Below are positions 1-10,636 of a stretch of 64,000 bases of DNA, piece by piece (within the stretch, counting starts at the first letter, position 1; every line of letters starts with the position of its first letter). The position numbers were made by a program, and so were the translations under genes. Below the pieces are notes generated by a model that was not told the DNA's origin, made no database searches, and saw only the letters and a list, made by a program, of their open reading frames with translations. Source of the DNA: Kudoa neothunni (Eukaryota; Cnidaria); NCBI GenBank assembly GCA_964304625.1, contig OZ199839.1, forward strand, positions 6,696,001-6,760,000, written 5' to 3'.

Positions 1-175
1 CTAAGCAGAGAGAAAATAATGAAAGCACCAACATAATTCACAATAACGCAAGAAAGTCGTTTATAAATGATATTACATTCGAATTGTCTTGGTCAAGACA
101 TATTCAGTACTCAATTGATTCATAGTTCATTAATCTGATTGATTTACTGACATTTATGAATTGGTATTAATGTAA
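1..175 (+). repeat. Left terminal inverted repeat of the 6.3-kb element
   Basis: This matches the reverse complement of 6172-6345. Identity is perfect over the outermost ~70 bases, then interrupted by short replaced stretches around 75-105, then resumes (cattcagtactcaatt region). Confidence 0.85.
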
Positions 176-267
176 TCAATAAATACGACTCATACAAAGC
201 AAAATTATATTACTTGTTAGGAATGTTTACTAAAAATTTTAGGTTAACAAATAAAATATTATTAAAA

Positions 268-301
<34 letters not shown>

Positions 302-2798
302 CAGGTTGACTTATATTTATTGGAATTTTATTTTAATTTATCGAACAGCTAATTATATATGACAGTGGCTATTCTCATGGAGACGAATAACTCTTCCGTT
401 ATGAAAGATATTTCAAATCTGATTTCTTATTTGAATTTAACAATTTTTAATCTAATTTTCTACGCAAAAATTATTAGAAAATTTAAAGAATAAAAATTCA
501 ACATTTTACCTGCCCTATTTACACTGTTCACTTGTAGTACACTCATGTTTTCGAGTCTAATATTGTGTAATATAAACATTTTAGTTGAAATAAAAAGTAA
601 AAACATTTACTTTTAAGCAGAAACTGTTCTGTTCGAGCATTCTTGTGTCACCCACCGTGTCTGAATATGCATGTGAATCCTATTTGATTATGGGACGTTC
701 TATTTCGTGAGATATAAAATATCAATTGCATGGAATAAGTCTGAAAAGTGGTGTCCTTGTTGTTTCCCATGAAGCGTTGTTAAATTGATTTGGTCCAACC
801 TATATCTTTTATTAAAAAATATTATTGTATTGTTACAATTTCGTATGTGGTTATTTTGGAGAAATTTTTTTGAGCTCACAACTAGAAAGTCATGGCTAGT
901 GGATAGGTTGATCAATTTTTCATTGTGGCGTTTATTGATTTTTCAATATATTTATTCACTCTTCTAAAAGAGTAAATATATTTTTGGGCGGGAAAATTAT
1001 CATTATTTTAGTTAAGACACATAATTTGAGATTTCACGTAGTTGCCATAAAGAAATGATTCGATGGGCCTATACACATTATATAAAGATTTAAAACGTGA
1101 GTAAAGTTTTTAAATAGTCTGATTTTTACGACAAATGTTTAAAAAACAATCATATTCTGTTGAATTCCCAGTAATGTTCCAATTTCTTATTATCGCGTTA
1201 ATCGCATAAAGTTGAAATTTATTTATTTTATGAGCATGTTTTATCTATTTTCAAAATTACCAAAGTTTTCCTACATTATAACTGTTAAATCCATTGTAAT
1301 GATTTTAGAAAATTTATTAAATAATTTTAAGTAAAATTTAAGCATTCAAACACCTGATTATTTTCTAACTTTTGACTTGAAAGTTATTAATCAAATAAAC
1401 ATTTGATATTTATTAGGCCAAAATTGATTTATTATGATATGAAAATTGTATAGAAATATGATTCATTCATGCTACCGATAGTTTAAGAATCCGGATCACT
1501 TATTACCATTAAAAAGGCATTCTTTTTTCGTTATGCGTTAGTCTGTCAGTAAATAAGAAACTCATGGTTTATTCTATCAAGCCGACATTATTACAAAGTT
1601 TTCATTAATTTGAAAACAGTTAAATAAAGAAATTATTCCAAAATGATTAAATAATATGTTTATCTTTAAATGAGAGCCTTCCATTGAGAAAATCGCTAGA
1701 CTTTAAATCATTACTGTATATTTTCAAGCTAAAAGCACGCGCACATCATCAATTAAATCATAATTTTGTATCTACGGTTGATTGGGTTGTTGAATTAAGT
1801 GGCGTTTGTCTGAAGAAGAATGGATAGATTGATTTAAAAGTTTATAAATCTTATTAAAATAGCGAAACCCTAATTTCCTACTCACAGCCGTTCGGTTGAA
1901 ATCAAATAAAATCCTTCATAAAATTATTCGATGAAGTAATATGGGCGTTATTCTTGTAAATGTGGAAATTTTCATTTTTATACATTTTATCTCTTATAAT
2001 TTTTAGACATATATCTTCAAGTTTATAATTTCAGGATTAGATTTGTTTCGAAAAATAATTCAAAAGCACAGCAAGTTATAATGCATTAGGTTACTGAATG
2101 GTTTTGTTGACCTGTTTTGTTTACAGCATAATTTAGATTATTAATATCATATGTTGTAAACATGCAAATGTCCCTAGATCTAGTTGAAATCGTTCGCGAA
2201 GTTGGATTTTCAGTGATTAAATTCAGTGCAGGTAATTTATTTTTATTCCCTCGTATTATTTAAAGTAATTAGGTTGATATTGACACGATTTGTATGTTTC
2301 TGAGTGAGTGCACTAAAGTTTGTGCCAGTCCAATAGATATTAATTTGAGTAATAAAAATCAATTTTTTTAAATTTTCTTCTATCTCTATATCTTTGTTTA
2401 CCTCCCCAAAAATATGGCAAAAACTTTTCGATCCAGGCCAGAATCGGCTTTGAAAAATCCCCCGGCAAAAAATAATGTTTTAGATAACACTTTAAGGTAA
2501 TTTAAATACTTCCGGGAATGCAGAAAAATATGACGCGTAACTTAAATTATTAAGCGTTGGTGTTGGGACACGAAATTGTAAATTGAACGCCGGGATTAGT
2601 ACATCCCTGCATTTAAATGATCGGGATTTAAAATTCAAAATCTATGTTGTTAATTATGATGCTTTAAATTTTTTTACGTTGACTGCTTCCATAGGTTAAT
2701 TCGAAACATTCATATATTTTTTGAACGTAATTTAGAAATGTCTCTATGTGAAATCGTTCCCAAGCGACGCTAGGCAGTTCGCGCTAGTATACATTAGG

Positions 2799-2854
2799 TG
2801 ACGGGTCGTGGGCACTAAAATGGGAATTGGGTTCGAGGTGTTCACGACCCGTCA
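2799..2854. repeat. Perfect 12-bp inverted repeat (hairpin)
   Basis: tgacgggtcgtg at 2799-2810 is the exact reverse complement of cacgacccgtca at 2843-2854, with a 32-nt loop. It lies in a locally GC-richer patch inside the long-TIR element. Confidence 0.6.
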
Positions 2855-3551
2855 TGACACATGCGAACAAAACAAAATTTTAAATGCAGGCTCTTGCAAT
2901 TTAGTCTCACTTATTTATCACTATGTTTGCTTTTATATTCAAAAGTATATTAATAAAAAAAAATTTTCTTTAACAATGATGTAAAGGTTAAATACGATTG
3001 ATCTAGTCGATCCGTGACTTTAATTTGTAGAAACAAACCATTTAAACAACGTGATGATAATACTAATAAATTCTGTCACCAATAATTCAAAAATAATAAT
3101 AAATGCAATTTACATATCCAATCTTATTACAATCAAAATTATATATAATTTCAATCATAAGATTTGGACGATTTTAAATAAAAGCATGCAGAAAATTTTC
3201 TTAATGAATTATTTAATCTTAAGGAAGTGTTGCGTAACAAATGAATTATTTTCTGTACTCAAGAGAAATAGGAGCAAATGTTAATAATCACGATAAATTT
3301 AATACATATTGATGTGCATAAATTTCATAAAATTAATTAATATACTCAATAAAATATAACTAAAAGTTTTTATCATATTTATTAGTTGGATCTTTCTTTG
3401 GAAAAATTATTAATGTTTCACTGGTAAAGCTCTGACTTCCTTAAATAGTAAATCGTCGTTTTTAGATCTGTGACCGTAGATAACATTTGATAATTTCGTT
3501 TTCTGAAATCTTTGTACATTTTTCTCAAATAAATTAGAGCATCATTCGTAG

Positions 3552-4714
3552 AAATAGTAAATTTTTTAAATGTTTTTTTGTGACTTTGAATACAAGAAAG
3601 TGATGGATGTAGATAACTATTATTTTCCGCTGCTGCTCCACCTATTAAATTGTGATATTATGTTGTTTACTATTCAAACATAGTTAAGATGTTCTATAAT
3701 ATTTTTGCTTGCACAGGCTGGGACGGCCGGGGAAATAAGGTAGTGGATATTGCAACGGATGGGTATATCTCCTAAAATAATGCTTTTAATCCGAATTTTA
3801 ATTTCAAAAATACATACAACAATAAATGAACTACTATTAAATAAATTTTCACAAGAAAATAAATTAGTCGACTTTTTACCTCTAATCTAAATTGGTTATG
3901 TATGCAGTCATTGTTTAATATTTTCCTTCAATAAATTCACATTGAAGTTAATGTATAAGTTATTTCAAAATTCTGTTATATTGATTTTATACAACAAGAA
4001 GTATCGATATATACGATGCGTTAATTAATAATANNNNNNNNNNNNNNNNNNNNNNNNNNNNNNNNNNNNNNNNNNNNNNNNNNNNNNNNNNNNNNNNNNN
4101 NNNNNNNNNNNNNNNNNNNNNNNNNNNNNNNNNNNNNNNNNNNNNNNNNNNNNNNNNNNNNNNNNNNNNNNNNNNNNNNNNNNNNNNNNNNNNNNNNNNN
4201 NNNNNNNNNNNNNNNNNNNNNNNNNNNNNNNNNAAATAGTAAATTTTTTAAATGTTTTTTTGTGACTTTGAATACAAGAAAGTGATGGATGTAGATAACT
4301 ATTATTTTCCGCTGCTGCTCCACCTATTAAATTGTGATATTATGTTGTTTACTATTCAAACATAGTTAAGATGTTCTATAATATTTTTGCTTGCACAGGC
4401 TGGGACGGCCGGGGAAATAAGGTAGTGGATATTGCAACGGATGGGTATATCTCCTAAAATAATGCTTTTATCCGAATTTTAATTTCAAAAATACATACAA
4501 CAATAAATGAACTACTATTAAATAAATTTTCACAAGAAAATAAATTAGTCGACTTTTTACCTCTAATCTAAATTGGTTATGTATGCAGTCATTGTTTAAT
4601 ATTTTCCTTCAATAAATTCACATTGAAGTTAATGTATAAGTTATTTCAAAATTCTGTTATATTGATTTTATACAACAAGAAGTATCGATATATACGATGC
4701 GTTAATTAATAATA
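3552..4714. repeat. Near-identical direct duplication flanking an assembly gap
   Basis: 3552-4033 (482 nt) and 4234-4714 (481 nt) are the same sequence except for one missing base (ttttaatccg against tttatccg). They sit immediately on either side of a 200-N gap. This is most likely one genomic copy written twice during gap scaffolding. Confidence 0.85.
4034..4233. other. Assembly gap (200 N)
   Basis: Exactly 200 undetermined bases, a conventional gap of unknown size. Any reading frame spanning it is meaningless. Confidence 0.99.
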
Positions 4715-5997
4715 CGCGAGCTCGCGTTAATGTGGTTCGTTTGCAGAAATGATTGTGAACAAACTACTTTATGAGGTAATTCCAATTTAAATGATTAATT
4801 TTACATTAATTTTGTTGTTATAATTTTTATTATGGGCCCTTATCGAAAAAGATCGCCATTTATACTCTTAGCATTAATGTCGATCATGTGAAACATTACT
4901 ATTTAATTTACTTTAATAAAGATAATTCCTGTCAGCGAATATATACAGGTTAATTTTTCATTTAATCATAATGCTAAATTTAGTCACAGTGCACAAGTAC
5001 AAGAAATTTCATAGGAAAAATTAAAACCTTATTCAAAGTGCTTATAAAATGTATAAATCTATACAAACCAACATATGCCAACGTCTGCAGAATATTGCAA
5101 TGAATTTATCCTTAGTTCAATAATTTCCATCAAGATAATTGAAGCTACGTAAGACTTAATAGTGTTTAGGACTAGAAAAAATATTAAACATTGTTATAAA
5201 ATGCTCATTTAAAATAATGTAGCTAACTTCAAGTAAAAGGCGATATTAACGAGAATAATTTGAAATACGATAATTAGGTATAAAATAACCAGCCGAATGA
5301 AAGAAGAAATAGTATTAATATAAGTATAATTTGCTCAAATAAACATTAGATATTAAGCGTTAAGCAAATTAAGACATAAATGAATGAAATTTCTGAAGCA
5401 ATCTCAACCAAGTTACTTAATAATGACTTTTCTGAAGACGTGTATTATATGAAAAATGACCAACAGATAGATAAATGCGAAGTTGACGATAATTTAAATA
5501 ATTAAATAATCATACAGAATTTTTTATTAATTTTGTATAGATTTAAAATTTTCCAGAAAATATGAACAGTAGGACGACCTAACGGTTGTGATCTAACAGT
5601 CATTAGATTATCTAAAAAGCGAAGATGAACAATTTAAATTCATATAAAGTATACAAACAATAAAATATTCTATGAAATATATATTCATTAAATATTAATT
5701 TCATTTTCATTTCTTAGAACAGTAAAACAAGTTAAAAATCACAATTATTTTATCTTAAATCAGTTATATCTAATTTTATAGTAAAGTTAACTGAGAAAAA
5801 TATTATTGCTTGTTTTTCCCTATTTTTAATTAAGAAAAGAACATAAAATTGACAGAAAAAAAGGAACTCATTAGAGTATTTTTAGCATGCTCCTAACTCT
5901 CCTTATAATTTCAACGTTCTTCCAAATTTCTTATAAAAATTACACTACTTATAATCAATGTTAGTCAAAAAAATACAGATATAAATTTTTTAAGAAA

Positions 5998-6168
5998 ATT
6001 ACAACTGGTTGATGCATAATTGGCAAATTTAGAGGTAAAATGTCAACTAATCTATTTTCTTTCGAAATTTTACTTTATAATAGTTCATCTATTGTTATAC
6101 GTATTTACGAAATCAAAATTTTGATAAAAGCATTATTTTATGAGATATTCCCATCCGTTGCAATAACC
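5998..6168 (-). repeat. Inverted copy of an internal segment of the 6.3-kb element
   Basis: Read on the minus strand this stretch matches 3744-3895 (both contain gcaacggatggg followed by similar AT-rich sequence up to ttttacctct), with moderate divergence. It sits directly inside the right TIR. No such copy follows the left TIR, so the element is asymmetric, possibly nested or rearranged. Confidence 0.65.
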
Positions 6169-6171
6169 AGT

Positions 6172-6345
6172 GCGTTAATAAATATACATAAATGTCACTA
6201 AATCAATCAGATTAGTAAACTATGAATTGATTGAGTACTGAATATGCCTTAGCGAAGGCAATTCGTGCTTAGTATCATTTATAAACGACTTTCTTGCGTT
6301 ATTGTGAATTATGTTGGTGCTTTCATTATTTTCTCTCTGCTTAGC
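6172..6345 (-). repeat. Right terminal inverted repeat of the 6.3-kb element
   Basis: Reverse complement of the window start. It carries the palindrome gccttagcgaaggc at about 6245, which the left copy has only in diverged form (cttggtcaag). Confidence 0.85.
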
Positions 6346-6406
6346 AGTTGTTATTGCGGGGTGAATGATTTAATTCTTTATTTATATTGTTTTATTTTTT
6401 AAAAAG

Positions 6407-7700
6407 AGAGAGCTTTACCTTCCTATGACAAAGATGCAGGTCAGCCACCAGCTTGGTTGGCCACTGATGCTTTAAAAGCACAGGCTGCTGTCGAGAGATG
6501 GTATATTGACAAAGAGGATGCCACTTGCAAACCTTTTACTTATCTTGGATCTCTTGGAAACTTCAACAACTTTGTATCAAGATCTGCTTGCAATGAGCAT
6601 CGTATATTTCGTTTACTTTGTTTAAACGTTTAATACTGAAATAGTAAAATTCAAACCTGAAGAACAAGCTGGTGCATGTGGGTTAGAGAAAGCAGACGGA
6701 AATTGTAGCTTAACAGGCGATAAAATGTTAACAAGATAATACTATTAAATATTACTGTCGAAGGCAAACAAGCTTCATGTCACAAATTCAAATACAACGG
6801 ATGTGGTGGAAATGCAAACAACTTTGCAACAGAGAAAGAATGTAAACAAGCTTGCCAAAGTAATTCTCTCATTTTTTAATGCAGAGTTTAGAATCAATCA
6901 AAATGATAAAAATTATTTTGCAATTATGTTTATAGATACGGAGAACGGTGGGGGTAACAGGTGTGAACGACCCTACCAAATTGACAGCGACTCCAAATGA
7001 ATTCGATTGCAAATTTGTACCCGAGGTAAAAACTGCCGAACCCAAAATGGGAATTGTTCCCCACAAAGATGGAAATAGATGCGTTTATGCTGCTGTTGGA
7101 AAGACTGCCACAAGAGGATTTTTTCGGTGATTTACCAAACTGCGTCAAGGCTTGCATAAGTATATAACTCGAAATTTGAAATAAATTATTTATCTCAAAT
7201 AGAAAATAAAGTTACGGCCTGCAATGCTGAAGGTCCACATCAAGTAGAACCTACCAACGAAATCACCGCTACATCCGATGTAACTACATATTACTATTTC
7301 AACAAAACCTTAGCATTATGCTTACCCTTCATGTCAAAAACAGTTGTAACTGGTGATCCAAAAATTGACGATGGTACATTGAACATATTTAGCTCTGTTG
7401 AGTTATGTGCAAGTTTTTGTCCCGCAAGTATGAATGTAATTTTGAATAAAATGTAGTAATATTAACGTAGCCGGACACGTTGGTCAATTAACTGCAGTTG
7501 AAGCTTGTTTATTGCCACAAGCTGGATTGTCAAGTAACACTGATAAATACAAAATTAGTAGGCACTACTACAATCCAACTGCATCCAGTACTAAATGCAC
7601 ACAGTTTAACTTTAACGGAAGAGACATGAACCTAAATAATTTCAAAGATTTAACAGATTGCAAAGCTATTTGCGAAACTCCATTGACAGGTGCATCTTAG
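6407..7700 (+). CDS. Multi-domain Kunitz (BPTI-like) protein gene, 5' end missing, frames disturbed
   Basis: Five exons are visible: about 6407-6601, 6645-6859, 6936-7159, 7203-7427 and 7471-7700 (stop at 7698-7700), with 43-75-nt introns. Each exon carries a Kunitz-like cysteine pattern: [11 protein letters not shown]...FTYLG in the first, GNCSLTG...[17 protein letters not shown] in the second, RHYYNP...CTQFNF...DCKAIC in the last. Kunitz domains are secreted serine-protease inhibitors or channel-blocking toxins. No signal peptide or first exon is seen; these would lie upstream, beyond the long-TIR element. Frame must change in exon 2 (before the SCHKFKYNG block) and twice in exon 3. The exon 3 shifts are cured by one base less in a G5 run (~6950) and in a T6 run (~7118), which suggests consensus homopolymer errors; decay is the alternative. 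The last intron skips an internal TAG decoy. Confidence 0.75.
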
Positions 7701-8414
7701 TTGTCAAGGCTAAATTTTGATTCATAAATATTCCATTAATTTTATTAGTTTATAGACGAAATAATATTTTTTTACTATGACATTAGTAGATGAGTGGATA
7801 ATCTCTGCGTACCTGTTGAAAATATCATTCTTATATCATTATGTATCATAATTAAAAATAACTAAATTATCAGGAAGAAATAATATTGTTTAATTATGAA
7901 TAATCCTAGAATGAGCAATTATTATTTTAATAATTTTTTTAATTCAAAAAGATCACCCTAAATAATTCAGGCAGTATGTATTTACATATTCATTAGTAGC
8001 GCATATTACAAGGAAAGTTGTGAATAAAATTATAGTACACATAAAAATTCAAAAAAAAAATTTTTTTAATTAAACTGCCAGTAAAAAAAAGAAATTTAAA
8101 ATATAATAAGCAAATAGCAACAATAAAATTATGTCTGATAAAAAGGATTATAAAGGGCAAATAAAATAATTTCAAAAAATTTTCAAAAAAATTCATTAAT
8201 TATAAAATGATACTTTTTACGAAACAACTAAACAATATGCAGAAAAAAGTGACATCATACAAAAATTAATTACAAATCAAAACACAAAAATTAACATAAT
8301 ACATAATAAAATCGCGAAAATCTTACGAATGAGATCTTTTTTCTTGAAACATTTCGTCTAAAAATGAAAGCAAATGAAAAATTTGAGGTTTACGTAAGGA
8401 ACGAAAAAGCGAAA
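7701..8414. other. AT-rich spacer
   Basis: Nothing recognised between the Kunitz gene stop and the tRNA gene. Confidence 0.6.
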
Positions 8415-8486
8415 TTCCGGTACGGGGAATCGAACCCCGGCCACCACGGTGAGAGCGTGGTATCATAGCCACTAGACAATACCGGA
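8415..8486 (-). tRNA. tRNA-Glu (anticodon CTC)
   Basis: Read on the minus strand: acceptor TCCGGTA pairs perfectly with TACCGGA and is followed by discriminator A. The anticodon stem CCACG/CGTGG carries loop CTCTCAC (anticodon CTC). The T arm is CGGGG TTCGATT CCCCG, and the D arm has the usual AGTGG. Total 72 nt, intronless, no encoded CCA. A run of T lies just downstream on the minus strand (8403-8407), consistent with RNA polymerase III termination. The gene sits 38 bp beyond the stop codon of the STK11 gene on the same strand. Confidence 0.97.
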
Positions 8487-8524
8487 GTCACCAGCGCCTG
8501 GTGAATTAACTACATTTAAATTTA

Positions 8525-10636
8525 TTAAAAATTGTAAAAAATACCAGAATCCGAACCAGTAGACTTGTTGTGATGTAGAAATGTGGAAACTACTGAATGA
8601 CGTCTTGAAGAATTTTTTCTAATTTTTGCTGAAGTGATCGAACCCAATTGAGATTGATGTGAAGTCAAACTATTGTACTCTCTTACAAAGATATCCAATT
8701 TACTGGTTAAGGTCATGTCAATTGTAGAGTTATTGGATTTCCCTGAAGGAAATGGAATAGAATCGCCTATGACGAGGGATTCCGAAAGGAACCACCTAAA
8801 TAAGAATAGACGATACCATCTACATATGGATTGGTATTCTAATTAGAATACTCCGAATTTTTTATATTTTCGATTGACAAGCGATTATCAGGGTTTTTAA
8901 CGAGGATATTTTTTATAAGCCATTCCACTCCGCCGTTAATATCGTTTTCTATGGGTGGTATTGTATATTCACAGCGACACACAGTTTCAATAATTTTATA
9001 AATATTAGTTTCGCCAAATGGAAGTGTTCCAATAACCATAAAGTATCTATATGGAGGAGGATTCAAACAAAGACAAACGGATTATTTCATTAGATTACAA
9101 GCAAACCCCGCAACCCCAAATATCCAACTTGTCGCCAGGAAACGGGCGAATACATAAATTAACTTCTGGCGGTTGGAAAATAGGAGTGCCTTGGCTATCG
9201 TTACAATTGAGATTAGGACTAAATATGTTTAATTTCTAAATTTATAAATGTCACCACAGCATTCAACACTAAACTCAAGCCCACCTCTGATACTCCAAAA
9301 TCGCATATTTTTAAGATTTGACCCAAATTAATCAACAGATTTGCAGGTTTAATATCTAAAATATTATCATTTTGCATATGTAGTATATAAAATTAAGATG
9401 GCCTACTAAACACGGCAGGAAATAATCAGTTATATATAATTATCATTCTTATTTTTAGTTACATTTGTTCAAAGAATAAAATAGTTTGAAAATAATTTAA
9501 CTAATAAAATACTTAAAATTCAAGATTAAATATCACATTTGAAAGGGTTGTTAATTTAGCCCTATATTTCCGCGCATGCGTGAACAATGTTAAGATGAAC
9601 TTGCCGTTTCACTAGCCCCAACCATGCAATATTACTATTGATATATTACCTTTGTGGAGAATTGACTGTGAGTGAAGATATTCCACACCAATAATAAGCT
9701 GTTTAAAATAGCTAGAAAAATATAAGTTTAAAATTCATTATTTATATGATATATTCAAATAACTATTTCTGTTTTATATTAAAATATTTTTTAATTTATA
9801 ATATAATTTATTGAGTCAGTTAATTTAAATATTTCATAAAATAATTTTAAAAAATCGGAAAATTAAAATATTTACTGATGAGCTTGCCATAAAGGAAACT
9901 TTAAAATTTGATCATTCACCCGCAGCATACTCATAATATCACAGACACAGTAATCTATGACGAGGTATCTAAAAAAGAATATTAACAATATAAATTTGAA
10001 CTCCACTCAAAGTTGATGGATCGATCAATTTATTACATTGTTTCTTTAGTTTGATCACACATAACGTCATATAATTTGATGATATTTTTATGGTTTAATG
10101 TTCGTAGAATTCTAATCTCACTACCGAAGGTAGTAAATTTGGAAAAATAACAAAAAATACGTTTCTACGGAACCATCTCCATCAGGGATTTTTTTAAGCA
10201 TTTTCCGTTTGATCAGTTTTATAGCCCTACGAACAAGGAATTCGGTATCAAATATTTCTTTCACTTTTGAATAGCTCCCTTTCCCTAAAGTTTTGCCAAC
10301 CAAATATCTATCTATACATTTGAATGGCTTTGTTTCTTCCTCAATCATCTGAATATTGAAGTTGTCCATTTCGATAGGATTGAATTGTTGGCTGATTGTT
10401 GTGGTGTTATCGGGGTTGGTATCTTTGTTGTCGCGTATAATTTGACTTTTCCATGGATATTCATTGTTTTCATCGCCAAAATTATTATGATTCATCTCTA
10501 CTGAATGTGTCGGCGCATGATGATTCTGCAGGTACTCAGATATATTGGCCCCTCTGTTCAACCCATAGTCTCCATGCCTATCCCCAGGCAGTCCCGTTTT
10601 GCGTTGTTTTGGCTTGATCAAGCTTATATTTCTCAT
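8525..10636 (-). CDS. STK11: STK11/LKB1 serine-threonine kinase homologue (complete, 462 aa)
   Basis: LKB1 is the upstream kinase that activates AMPK-family kinases in energy and polarity signalling. Exons (minus strand): 10161-10636, 10037-10120, 9876-9968, 9650-9711, 9268-9355, 9099-9218, 8852-9046, 8525-8795; all GT...AG, phases agree, 1389 nt. An acidic/Asn-rich N-terminus of ~110 residues precedes the kinase domain. Glycine loop GKTLGKGSYSKV is at 114-125, ATP-binding Lys at 140 (RRAIK), catalytic loop HKDIKPAN at 237-244, DFG at 257-259, SQGTPIFQPPE at 276-286. The HKD loop, the CVC motif in the hinge region and FQPPE are LKB1 hallmarks; other CAMK-like kinases do not share them together. 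The domain ends with a subdomain-XI match (NPDNRLS...NSEWF, equivalent to HSWF), followed by a Ser/Thr-rich ~85-residue tail. Human LKB1 is 433 aa. All catalytic residues are present, so it should be active. Confidence 0.95.

Larger units (their letters stand above)
1..6345. mobile_element. Long-terminal-inverted-repeat element, non-coding, about 6.3 kb
   Basis: The first ~175 bases of the window are repeated inverted at 6172-6345. The outer ~70 bases are identical (starting ctaagcagagagaaaat) and the remainder is similar with small differences. The right end reads three bases further out (cag) than the window start, so the left end probably lies just before base 1. The interior holds no convincing coding region, so this would be a non-autonomous long-TIR DNA element or a foldback element. 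A Kunitz gene exon starts about 60 bp beyond the right end, so the insertion may lie in an intron or the 5' flank of that gene. Target-site duplication cannot be judged because the left flank is outside the window. The family is unknown. Confidence 0.7.

Noticed and set aside
700-967. Open frames on both strands inside the long-TIR element
   Set aside because: They overlap each other, are low in complexity, and show no transposase motif.
4021-4323. Minus-strand open frame across the N gap
   Set aside because: It consists mostly of undetermined bases and the duplicated flank.
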